From: Endothia cerciana
Lineage: Eukaryota > Ascomycota > Sordariomycetes > Diaporthales > Cryphonectriaceae
NCBI GenBank assembly: GCA_026119935.1
Contig: JALRMH010000001.1
Coordinates: 2,356,001 to 2,420,000, forward strand
DNA length: 64,000 nucleotides
Direction of reading: 5' to 3'
The notes beneath the pieces were generated by a model. The model saw nothing but the letters and a program-made list of their open reading frames with translations. It did not search any database and had not been told where the DNA came from. Of the stretch, positions 54,984 through 64,000 are shown one piece after another. A program made the position numbers and the translations under genes. The stretch's first letter is position 1. Every line of letters begins with the position of its first letter.

Positions 54984-56556
54984 ATGGACTCAGATACGGT
55001 GGGCGCAGCGGGCTTCGAGCCAGACATGGCTCAGGTCAAGGTCACATTCACCACGACCGAAGATGGCTTCGGATTGCCTGAGAGCAAAAGGCAATTGCTC
55101 GTCCCAGCCGGTGTGGCCCCTCCCCGTCTGGATTCGCTATTCTATTCGCAAAGATGATCGCGGCTGGTCAGATGGGCGGTTTACTGACAGGGTGTGACCA
55201 GACATAAGACGCCTCGGCCTCTCCCGCGTCCTCAACTCCGAATCCATGCTCGACACGCCCCAGCCTGTCCCCTTCGACTTTCTCATCAACGGCACCTTCC
55301 TGACCTCCACCCTTGAAGACTACCTCGAGAATAACGGCCTGTCCTTCGAGACCAACATCACCCTTCAATACGTCCGCAGCTTGATACCGCCCCAGTACGA
55401 GGCCTCGTTCGAGCACGACGACTGGGTCAGCGCCGTCGATGTCCTGTCGCCCACCTCCCCCGCTGGTGTCTGGTCCGGCGACAGCTTCGCGGCGGGCCAC
55501 GACAGGATCCTGTCCGCCTCGTACGACGGCCTGTTGAGGGTATGGAACGGCTCGGGAGACGTCATCGCCACGTCGCCGGCGGGCAGCCACGGCGGGCACA
55601 GCGCGGGCGTCAAGGCGGCCAGGTTCCTCTCCGACGGCCAGATCGCCTCCGGGGGCATCGACCGCACGGTCAGGGTGTGGAGGTATACCGAGGCCGGCGA
55701 CCGCGCCTCGGGCGACCTGAAGCCCACTCTCGAGCTCTACGGGCACAGGTCGAGCGTCGACTCGCTCGAGGTCGACGGCGCCTCGAAGCGCATCCTGACG
55801 GCCTCCGCAGACGGCTCCATCGGCCTGTGGTCCGCATCCAAAGCCTCCGCACCCCAGGCGCCGGCCGAGCTGCTGCCGGGCAGCACACACGCGAGCAAGC
55901 GGCGGAAGCTGGCGAGCGGCGTGTCCACGCCGCAGAGGGGCGCGCTGCACCTCGCGGCGTTCCACAGGGCACCGGCCACGGCGGCTGTGTTCGATCCGCG
56001 GGATCGGACGGTTGCATACAGCGCGGGCCAGGACCACGACCTGCATACCATTGACCTCACGACCATGTCCAAGGTGAACACGATACCGGCGTCCAGCGCG
56101 CTGCTGTCACTGTGCGCCATGCCAGGGCCGAGCGGGAGCCCGTTGTTGGCTGCCGGTACGGCCTCGAGGAACGTGGTGCTCGTCGATCCCAGGGAGTCCC
56201 AGGCCAGAACGTCAGTCATGACGTTGCGAGGTCACGTTAACAAGGTTGTGTCGCTGGCCAAATGTCCGGATAATGAGCACTCTCTAGTCTCGGGCTCCCA
56301 TGACGGGACTTGTCGCATCTGGGATCTGAGGAGTGTCAGACCTGCTACGAAGAACGAGGAGGGCGCTGCTGGTGGTGGTATCAGCGAGGCCGTGTACGTG
56401 ATCGAGCGGGAGAGCAAGGGCGGCAAGAAACGGCCGCTGGCGGGAGAAGGCTGCAAGGTCTTCAGCATCGTGTGGGATCAGACGTGGGGTATCGTGAGTG
56501 GTGGTGAGGACAAAAGAGTGCAAATTAATAGAGGAAGGGATATCATTGCTTCATGA
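54984..56556 (+). CDS. ytm1: Ribosome biogenesis protein Ytm1 (WDR12 family)
   Basis: WD-repeat subunit of the Nop7-Erb1-Ytm1 (PeBoW) complex needed for 60S maturation; nucleolar. Exons are 54984-55110 and 55202-56556, giving 493 residues. The N-terminal NLE domain spans the splice (MAQVKVTFTTTEDGFGLPES, then DIRRLGLSRVLN), and it is the part removed by the AAA-ATPase Rea1. A seven-bladed WD40 propeller follows (for example AGHDRILSASYDGLLRVWN, ASGGIDRTVRVW, LTASADGSIGLWS, VSGSHDGTCRIWDLRS). It ends in a basic tail (DKRVQINRGRDIIAS). The ATHASKRRKLA stretch is the usual inserted basic loop. Ends 212 bases before the converging exonuclease gene. Confidence 0.95.
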
Positions 56557-56768
56557 GGCAGGATCAAGGAGAAAAGAGTGGTGTCTGGATGCTACAAGCA
56601 GAGGTTATACCCCAACAGAGATGATGTCTGAATCCACACTCTGGGACATTGAGAGTAGTCTGCTAGCTATGGTATCGTGAAATCATCAACACCCGTCTAT
56701 GCAGTCCCCGCGTATTTATAGTCTTTCTGCTCCGCCAATGTCTTGCACTCGTCACCTGGTGTTCTATT

Positions 56769-58619
56769 TCACTCCTTCGGAGATGACATGCCATAGGTGA
56801 TCGCTCGCCATATGGCAAGATATCGCTTCTTCACCACCTCGTCAGGTAAATAGTCAGCCACTTCAGCCTTCATACGATTGCTGTCATATGGCAACTTCTC
56901 AGAATGCACAGTTGACAGAATGTAAGCAGCCACAGTCGCTGTCTGCAGCGGAGGATTCCTGAGCACGCGCGCGACGCCCTCACAATCCAGGTCCTTGTTG
57001 GCGTGCCAAACGAAATATGCCTTCAGAGCGGCGGATCCAGCTTTACCTTTTCCGCTTCGCGCCTCCTTGTGTTCTGCTAGCCAAGCCTCTGCGGCCTCGA
57101 TCCTGGGGTCTTTCGGCGCTACGGGGGCCGGCACAGATTTCGTTATCGTTGCGGCTCTGCGTTTCGCACCCGACGTTTTGTTGTTGGGCTTGCTGGTGAC
57201 CAAATCTCCATCATCTTCTTCGAATCTTTCAAGACTGTCCTTGGCCTCCTCTAACCCCTCTATTGTCTGGTCAATGCCTGAGCGGAGTGCAGCCAGCGGT
57301 CCGTCTTCACCCTCCGCTTCGAGAAGCGCCTCGTCGGAGATTCCCTCATCAAGATCTGACTCCCCCGAGCTCGAACTCTCCACACCAGGCGGAAGAGGAA
57401 TGGGTCGGCCCAGCTCCAAGTGGAATGGAAGCGCAGGTGCTGGGTCCAGTTTCTTGCGCTGGTGATTCAGCATTGCGAACAAGTGAACCGCCGCATACGC
57501 GTCGGAGGCCGAGTACCCAATCTGCTCCATGTTCAGAGATTCCGACCAGTCACTCATTCTGACATCTTGGTCCTTCCGCAGGGGCAAGCCCAGGACTTCC
57601 CTGCACTGGATCGCGAGAGATACCAGCTTCTTGTTGACCAACTCGGGTTGGCTGGCCGAATATCTCACCTGCTTGAACAAGTGGCTTAGCTCGAATATGC
57701 CGCGAGCATTAATGCCGAGGTAGTTCTTCAGTCTCGTGCAGTCGCCCTTGATCCAGACGCCAACTTTGGTGACATTGGGATCCTCCACGATCTTCCGGAG
57801 TGTCGGCGTGGCAAGCTCATCCTTTGCAGGGTACAGAGCCAGGTGCAGAAGCACAACACGGCTCTGGCTTGCAAGCTGTACCAATGAGACGTTCTTCCGG
57901 GCGCCTGAGAGCCTGGTCGCCTGTGTAACCCATTCCAGATCCAAGCCAACAATTGTTTCCCCCAAGAAATACTGCAAGGCTCGCTCGGCGACATGGGCGT
58001 TCTTACAGTAGTGGACACGCACCTTATCTTTGATGCCGTCCTTCGGGTTAGGTCCTCGATAAAGTGAATACGACCAGAAGGACTCGTTACTCCCCTCGGC
58101 TGCTCCCTTGGCAGCTTGGAAGGCCTCATCAGACATTTTATAGTCCAGCGGCGTAAATGGGGCAAGGCTGCTGCTTGGCAGTCTCTCCAGGGCTGCAGGC
58201 TGTGCCTCTGAGTTCGTAAATGACGCATCATTGATGTTCTCATGTACGTGAATTCCTGCCTCGCTCAATCGTGCTCCGGCTGCGGCTTGAAGTTCTTGCC
58301 CTCGAGTATCGTGGCCCTGTCGTTCTGGTACCATTGACTCTTTGTCCTCGGCCAATATCGTCTCTTTCTCGAGAAACACAGTATCTTTGCCGGGCCTACG
58401 CTCCGTGAGAGTGGATCTCAAGCCAGCCATCGATTCGTGCATTCGCACAGGTGCTGTCGCACCATCAGTCGGCTTCGTATCCGCATCCCTCGTCGCGGAG
58501 GCCTCCGTGAAAAATCTCGCGACATCGAGGGCAGGATACAGAGGCTGCTGGAAGATGATTCCATGATTCGGGTGCCAGAGCCTCCAACTAGGAGGTTGTT
58601 TCGAGGGACCGGTGGCCAT
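56769..58619 (-). CDS. DEDDy 3'-5' exonuclease, WRN/Rrp6-like
   Basis: Single exon, 616 residues. The N-terminal 170 residues are low complexity, possibly a targeting region. The exonuclease domain follows with D227 and E229 (VGLDLEWV), D293 (IKGDCTRL) and Y369/D373 (YSASDAYAAVHLF), the DEDDy metal-binding set. The acidic serine-rich middle (SSSSGESDLDEGISDEALLEAEGEDG) leads to a C-terminal helical domain (residues about 520-610: AEAWLAEHKEARSG, CEGVARVLRNPPL) that looks HRDC-like. Family members degrade RNA or DNA from the 3' end; the substrate here is not clear from sequence. Closest by layout to the fungal WRN-exonuclease-like proteins rather than to Rrp6, which is larger. Confidence 0.88.
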   Translation of the reverse strand: MATGPSKQPPSWRLWHPNHGIIFQQPLYPALDVARFFTEASATRDADTKPTDGATAPVRMHESMAGLRSTLTERRPGKDTVFLEKETILAEDKESMVPERQGHDTRGQELQAAAGARLSEAGIHVHENINDASFTNSEAQPAALERLPSSSLAPFTPLDYKMSDEAFQAAKGAAEGSNESFWSYSLYRGPNPKDGIKDKVRVHYCKNAHVAERALQYFLGETIVGLDLEWVTQATRLSGARKNVSLVQLASQSRVVLLHLALYPAKDELATPTLRKIVEDPNVTKVGVWIKGDCTRLKNYLGINARGIFELSHLFKQVRYSASQPELVNKKLVSLAIQCREVLGLPLRKDQDVRMSDWSESLNMEQIGYSASDAYAAVHLFAMLNHQRKKLDPAPALPFHLELGRPIPLPPGVESSSSGESDLDEGISDEALLEAEGEDGPLAALRSGIDQTIEGLEEAKDSLERFEEDDGDLVTSKPNNKTSGAKRRAATITKSVPAPVAPKDPRIEAAEAWLAEHKEARSGKGKAGSAALKAYFVWHANKDLDCEGVARVLRNPPLQTATVAAYILSTVHSEKLPYDSNRMKAEVADYLPDEVVKKRYLAIWRAITYGMSSPKE

Positions 58620-59192
58620 CCTGACACTTTTACATCTGTTCCGAGTTTGAGGCGCCGTTAGCAGGCCGCATTCCCACTCCCTATATCAAGAACTTGTTTC
58701 GGGAGGGCATAGGGTCACTCACGAGAGATGCCGGGTCACAGCACGGCGAAGAGGGACAGAAGGCAAAGAGCCCAGCGGGCGATACGCGGAACTCATGACG
58801 TGCGCTCTGCCACTACCGGAGGACAGGAGCAAAGCGCCATGTTGCCCAGTGATCATAATAATCGCAGCATTGAATCCAGGCCGCTCAGGTTCGAGGCAAA
58901 GACGGGCCGAGCAGGCAGCAACGCAGGGGTTTACCGATCGAGTGGCCGAGAGGAGGCGCGGTCGACGCGCTTGGGTGGTTGGTTGAGGGGCTTGGCGCTG
59001 GGGGCTAAATTGGGCCACCGGGTTAGCTTACTCAGTTCATCAGTAACCCCGATAGAACGATTCATGACAGTTGGGTTTGCAATACTCGAACATCAATTGC
59101 GAAGAACCAGGCCAAACAACCAAATCTGAACCTCAGAACCACCATTTCCGCCTCAGCCTTACTCGTCTATTCTCATCACAAACCTGACGAAG
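58620..59192. promoter_or_regulatory. Divergent promoter region between the exonuclease gene and lsm5
   Basis: These 573 bases separate two opposite start codons. A few overlapping frames exist but show no family resemblance. No specific element was assigned. Confidence 0.45.
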
Positions 59193-59751
59193 ATGGCGTC
59201 TCAGGTACAGCCGCTAGGTGAGGCCTTCCGCCCGCAGCTTCTCGCGAGATCTCCACTGACCAGGATCGGCAGAGCTCGTCGACAAGTGCGTCGGATCCAG
59301 AATATGGGTGATCATGAAGGGCGACAGGGGTATGTCCTCCTGCTTTATGGATGTATGGACGTGTATTGATCCTGCATCCACAGAATTCAGCGGCACGCTT
59401 CTCGGCTTCGATGACTACGTCAGTAAGTGTCGCCTTCTCTCCTGAAAACAACGAATGGCTCATGGGCGCGGAAGCTGACTACTCCCGTAGACATCGTGTT
59501 GGAGGACGTGACTGAGTTGTGAGGCAGCATCGCAGGGTGTCTTGGTATTGACAGGGGAGGGAAATGCTGACTTCTGGCTCTACTTGCAGTGACTACGCCG
59601 GAAACGCCACGAAGCTGGCCAAGATCCTGCTCAACGGCAACAACATATGCATGGTATGATTGCTCTTCACGTCTAATTATGACGGTTCGCTTGGTGGCTG
59701 ACTTTGTACCAGCTCATTCCAGGAGGCGAGGGACCTGTGGCGCCATCATGA
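59193..59751 (+). CDS. lsm5: U6 snRNA-associated Sm-like protein Lsm5
   Basis: Subunit of the Lsm2-8 ring that binds the U6 snRNA 3' end and of the Lsm1-7 ring in mRNA decay. Too split to be seen as one frame. Exons are 59193-59217, 59273-59329, 59384-59422, 59491-59518, 59590-59653 and 59713-59751, giving 83 residues. The spliced protein has Sm1 (DKCVGSRIWVIMKGDREFSG, TLLGFDDYVNIVLEDVTEF) and Sm2 (NATKLAKILLNGNNICMLIP) motifs. It ends GGEGPVAPS, which fits Lsm5 in particular. All five introns are 54-71 bases with normal ends, so more than half of the transcribed span is intron. Confidence 0.95.
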
Positions 59752-60329
59752 TACCTGACATTGTGAAGGGGACGGATTTTGCGGAGCAATGTACAAGCTC
59801 TGACTCTGTACTGGGACGGCTAGCAGACTCGATATCCACATGAGAAAGGTTCGAGTTGGGTGGGGAACAAAATTGGTCATGGTTGGAAGACAGAAATGCA
59901 ATACATGCCATATTCTGGCCTGCACGGGGATATTGCGGCCAAGGTTAGGGATGTGTCATAGTCTTCAGGCATGCGATTCTTCATAAGCCGAAACTAAGGC
60001 ACATCGTAATTGTTTCATCCCGTCATTGCCGGCTGCGCACCCATCCTCTACAGCCTTGCTTCCACCAGGAACTCCCTTACGTTCGTCAGAGGCATGTCAT
60101 CTTCATAACGTAACGGTCTGGGGGAAAGCTTGTGCTTTTGATTCAAAAACCATGGCCTGACCACCAACGCCGTAAACACCGAGCAGATGACCACTGCTTT
60201 GACCATCGGGAAGCATATCGAGCCACCTATCCAGGTGAGCCCAAGGCCCATTCCCATGAAGACCCCCCTCCCGATCGAGAGAACCCAGAAGCTGGCGACA
60301 CCAGCGCCACCGATGCTATCATAGCCATC
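59752..60329. other. Convergent intergenic region with a membrane-like open frame
   Basis: Between the lsm5 and rpb11 3' ends. On the minus strand a frame from about 60315 to 60048 encodes a hydrophobic stretch (FWVLSIGRGVFMGMGLGLTW, then VVICSVFTALVV) and ends NVREFLVEARL. It has no obvious upstream partner, since the next exon upstream belongs to rpb11. Confidence 0.45.
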
Positions 60330-61444
60330 CTAGAAGCCGCCGTTGGCATTGCCGTCGCCATTGGTGGGGCCCGCGGTGGCCATGCGCCGCAGCTCGTACT
60401 CGCGGGTGAACTCGCGGCCCAGCTGGGCGAACTTGGCGATCAGGTTGCGGCAGACCTCGACGAAGGCGTCCTTGGGGGTGATGGTGCCATCGGTCTGGAC
60501 GCGGATGAACAGCTCAGGCACGTTAGGGTGAGCGACTAGAGGTCGTTGTCAGCTGCTGCGTCCTACCGTACTAAATAAAGGGAGAGGAGAAAGAAGGGGA
60601 GCGCCTACCCTTGTAACCGGCCATCATGACGTGAGGATGCTGCTTGAGGTGCTCAGACAAGAGGTTGCCAATGGTGTGGTCCTCCTTCTTGAGCAGAAAG
60701 TCGGAGCAGTTGGACATGCCTGGCCATGATTGTCAGTCTTCCCTGGCTCTTCACGCCACCAAATCTAGTCCTCAGAAACTGGCTTGCGTGTCGGACGCAA
60801 ACCTACGAGGGAAGGGCGTCTCGGTGATCTTCTTCTCGCCCTCACCGAGCAAGAAGAGCTCGAACCTGTCGATACCGTCAGCGACCTTCTAATGCACATC
60901 GAAAGCGAGGCGCTCAAGTGGCAGGGAGGAAAAGAGGTACCACTCGGGGACGTTGTCGTGTCTGGGGTTCCTCATCGTGATGATGATGATGATGATGATG
61001 AGGGTGACTTTTGATGGTGCGAGTTCGGTGCGTTGCAGTGTAGTAGAGTTTGGATGAGATGGTGCAGAGTGAAAGTTGTGGAAGTTGGGCAGATGAGAAG
61101 GCCTGGTGAGCGCAGGGTATATACGGTCAAGTCGAACATGAACTGTGTACCTGCAACTTCCAGGCAGCTATTTCTATCCGCTCAGAAAGGGCACCATGGC
61201 TGCCACACAGGTGCGCGGGCAGCGGCAGCGGCAGCGGCCATCGAGCCCTCGAGGCCTCGACTACTCAACCACGGCTTGACCCTTTACCCCTCAAAGTACT
61301 CCTCCGCATCCATATCCGCACATGCCAGCTCGCATTGACAATTTGTGCTCGTTTCCCACTTGGAAGATGCTATTGCTCGCCTAACGACCCCGGGATGCCT
61401 TAAGGAAAAGTCGAAGTAGACACTCACCTGTCGGGGGCGTTCAT
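60330..61444 (-). CDS. rpb11: RNA polymerase II subunit Rpb11
   Basis: Core assembly subunit of RNA polymerase II that pairs with Rpb3 like the bacterial alpha dimer. Exons are 61428-61444, 60807-60865, 60609-60719 and 60330-60535, giving 130 residues. The splice order gives MNAPDRFELFLLGEGEKKIT, then TPFPRMSNCSDFLLKKEDHT, IGNLLSEHLKQHPHVMMAGYK, VAHPNVPELFIRVQTDG and the C-terminal FTREYELRRMATAG that identifies Rpb11 rather than Rpc19. The first coding exon is 17 bases. The first intron is 562 bases, far longer than the others here, and carries an ATG-triplet run at 60979-61001 and a GCAGCG run at about 61218-61237. Start ATG is preceded by a normal gtcaag context. Confidence 0.92.
60979..61001 (+). 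repeat. Trinucleotide (ATG)n microsatellite in the rpb11 first intron
   Basis: Seven to eight copies of the triplet in a row, inside the long first intron of rpb11. On the gene strand they read as (CAT)n. Confidence 0.9.
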
Positions 61445-62052
61445 CTTGACAACCGGACAAAGAGGGGCGTCAGAAGCTCAGTAAGAGAAATATGCAGACT
61501 GGATCCAAGAAAAAAGCTATGTCTTTGAAAGGTAGAGCTGCTTTGAGCAGAGCGATATCGAGGATGATGATGATGGGGTTCTCCGGAAGGCAGCGGGGAG
61601 GAAAAGATGCTCGTGGATTGAGGCTGAAAGGTTGAGGCTCTGTAGGTGGATGCTAGCGTTGGTTTTCCGCTGTCAGATGGCCGGGGCCACTAACTGCAGT
61701 GGGGTTTGGGGCGCTGAAGACCCCCGTCAATCACCGGAAGCTTCCATTGACTACGCTGCAGATCTCGCTGTGACTGACATCATTTGGGTGTATATACATT
61801 CACCAGAACTCACGACTTACACCCCATATGCATGCTGAACTGTGCCACTATCGTCGGAGGTCATAATTTGTGGATTGCCAGATCCCAAGGCCTCAGTTAT
61901 GTCTCATCAACCTATCTATTCTATCCCACTCTGATAATCCACTGGAGGCCATAACTCCCTTTATCATGCTATGCTATGAGTCTTGTACAAAGAAGATCCA
62001 GCCATGAACACTTTCTACCTGATCTCCTCTCGTATTTCCAATCACCCTTAAT
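61445..62052. other. Intergenic; rpb11 promoter and transporter 3' side
   Basis: About 600 bases upstream of rpb11 and downstream of the transporter, both on the minus strand. A short plus-strand frame (61632-61838) shows no family resemblance. Nothing else stands out. Confidence 0.55.
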
Positions 62053-64000
62053 TTATAGACCCTTCTTGTCACAGTATCCTGGCAGCGAAGGGCCACTCTC
62101 GCCTCCGGCCCAACTCGAGACAGTCAGCGCAGTGGTATAGGCCATGGCGACGAAGCCGAAGATGCAGAGAATGATATCAGAGATCTTCCATAATGTGGTC
62201 CTCGCCACGGCGCGGTAGTGCAGCATGGGCTAGAGACGGTGTTAGTGCACTCGTATTGAAAGGTTTAATAGGGAACAATACTTACGGGGTAGATATAGAC
62301 AAGAGGGATACACGCAAAGTTGCCCACCAGCGCGACGAACTTGTCCAGATCATCCGCACCACCCCACGCGATGATGGCGCACAAGATCACGAATAAGAAT
62401 CGGAAGATGTTCTTCTGCCACTTGATATACGGATTGTACTTTCCGCTGCGCGCAAACAGCCCGTTCTCCAGGATCTTGATCGCAGGGAAGATTTGCAGCG
62501 GCGTCGACAGCATGATGGCCATCGAGTACAGGAACTGCACGCCGTTGACTAGCTTATTGTCCTGCGGCAGGTTGAGCAGGACCACCGTCTCGGTCTGAGA
62601 GCCGTATGCCGCGTAGGAGACGGCGCCCATGACGGTGAACAGCGACGTGATGATGATCATGACCACGAACAGGACCTTGGGAAACCTTCTGGGGTCGGCC
62701 ATCGATTCCTGGATGGGGATGATGAGACCAATGCCCTCGAAGGTAAAGATGGCGGTGCCGATGAATAGCGTCCAGTCCTTTTGGTTGAAGAGAATGATGT
62801 CCGACAGGCCGAACTTGTCGAGCGTCAGCACATCGTAGTAGAAGAGGTAGCCCAGGCCCAGGATGATGAAGGCATCGGCGACAAAGGCCGTGAAACTGAG
62901 CTTGTTGATGTCGCGGAAGAGCGAGAACGGCAGGAAGATGACCATCTGCATCAGGATCAACCACTTGACTTGGATGTGCGTCTGGCAATCCGAGACCGCG
63001 AGGATGAAGGCCTGAAGGTTTTCCGACACGAAGACGATATATGCCGCCACGAAACCGATCTGGCTGATGACGATAGAAGACAGGATGAGGAAGCGCATCC
63101 ACTTCCCGTATAATATGCCACCCATATCACCGAACGAGCCATCGACCTTGAGACGTGATGTAACGAGGAGCACAAAACAGTAGTAGCTGAGCGCCGCGAC
63201 GAAGAGCAGGACCAGGTTGCTGAAGACCATGCCGCCGTTCAGGTAAGCACGAGGCAGGAACAGAACGCCAGTTCCGACAAAGGATTTCAGCAGCACCAGA
63301 GCGGCGCCCATCGGAGTGGCCTTTCCACTTGTACGGTGCCTTCTCCTCCGTTTCCGACGCGAAGGCGTGAGAAGGGCACTATCTTCCATCGGCTCGCGGT
63401 CCTCGTCAGAGCCCTCGTCGCTGTCCCATTCCTCCTCTCCCGAGGAGAAGTACTCGCCCGGCTTCAACGCCTCATCGTCCTCCTCGAGCTCCTCACCAGC
63501 GAAATGGCCGTAGATGCTCAAGAACTCGAGGAAACTGGACGTGAACACCTGAGGTTGTCGACTCGATCCGTCCCCGTACTCCAGATCCCCTCCGCGTCCC
63601 CCCGACCCCGGTGCAGGGCTTCCAGCGCTGCGGCGTAGGAAATTCCGACGGAAACCACCGGGTATTTTTATGGTGTTGATATCCAGCACCTCCTCCTCGG
63701 GCTCGGGCCGCGGCATGCTGAAACTCTTGCTGCGCTGGATCTTGTTGGTAGCCTCCTCGGTCCACTTGTAGATCGGCCGCGTGATATCGCCGCCCTGTAG
63801 CCGCAGACTCGAGAACTCCTCGTCGTCCATTCCCGCGCCCGTGTCCGGCTGCTTGCCCTTGCCGCCGGCATCGCTCGACTTGCGTTTGCCGGAGTCGTCG
63901 GACTGGTAGGCCGCATCGGACGGCTGGACGAGGTGGCGCCTCACAATCTCGGGGTCTTCGTATGCGCCGTTGAATCCTCGTTCTTGCGGGTGAAAGGAGC
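62053..64000 (-). CDS. Vacuolar amino-acid transporter (AVT3/4-like), 5' part missing
   Basis: Amino-acid/auxin permease family transporter, expected in the vacuolar membrane exporting neutral amino acids. The exon 62286-64000 is open to the right edge, so the start lies outside the window, although an apparent start can be read at 63944. Upstream codons still match the family (FNGAYEDPEIVRRHLVQPSD). The last exon, 62053-62229, is joined by a 56-base intron (gtaagt..ctag). A 220-residue cytosolic N-tail with acidic clusters (EELEEDDEALKPGEYFSSGE) and a basic patch (PSRRKRRRRHR) precedes about ten to eleven membrane helices, starting ATPMGAALVLLKSFVGTGVL. The long N-tail is typical of fungal Avt3/Avt4. 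The C-terminus is SWAGGESGPSLPGYCDKKGL. Confidence 0.93.

Overview
The window is nuclear DNA of a filamentous ascomycete (Pezizomycotina, most like a Sordariomycete). The genes have short GT..AG introns, mostly 50-110 bases, often with a ctgac or ctaac branch site, and are separated by compact intergenic gaps. The content is fungal housekeeping genes plus a few secreted enzymes. I found no bacterial, phage, CRISPR or plasmid signal, no intact transposon, and no tRNA or rRNA gene that I could support.

Layout, left to right. 0-9 kb: a RhoGAP (F-BAR/DEP, cut by the left edge), a membrane dipeptidase, mitochondrial ribosomal protein uS13m, a Yih1/IMPACT protein and an ACT-domain protein. 9-22 kb: sparse, with only a METTL25-type methyltransferase (12.2-14.1 kb) and a secreted class 3 lipase with a frame break (17.2-18.4 kb), separated by three stretches of more than 3 kb without a recognisable gene. 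22-31 kb: a secreted GH3 beta-glucosidase, mitochondrial bL34m, the CaaX protease Ste24, a small Ish1-like membrane protein and ribosomal protein eL38. 31-36 kb: a gene-poor stretch, then an endopolygalacturonase whose second intron contains an assembly gap. 36-47 kb: mevalonate kinase, farnesyl/geranylgeranyltransferase alpha, Mtr2, mitochondrial methionyl-tRNA synthetase, a NAT9-type acetyltransferase and L-serine dehydratase. 49-64 kb: a large disordered protein, DNA polymerase delta small subunit, Ytm1, a DEDDy 3'-5' exonuclease, Lsm5, Rpb11 and a vacuolar amino-acid transporter cut by the right edge.

Themes. Three genes belong to one biochemical route: mevalonate kinase, prenyltransferase alpha and Ste24 make, attach and process isoprenoid-modified proteins, and all lie within 13 kb. 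The lipase, beta-glucosidase and polygalacturonase are secreted hydrolases of a plant-matter-degrading lifestyle; they lie in or next to the gene-poor stretches, apart from the housekeeping blocks.

Most coding regions here are split, so I reconstructed splicing by hand. In every reconstructed gene except the lipase, the spliced length is a multiple of three and the joined protein matches its family. I did not find a convincing undescribed system. The items most worth a second look are an apparent one-nucleotide exon in the beta-glucosidase, a false assembly gap in the polygalacturonase, a 190-residue N-terminal extension on the prenyltransferase alpha subunit, and a strong tendency for the first intron to sit within about 50 bases of the start codon.
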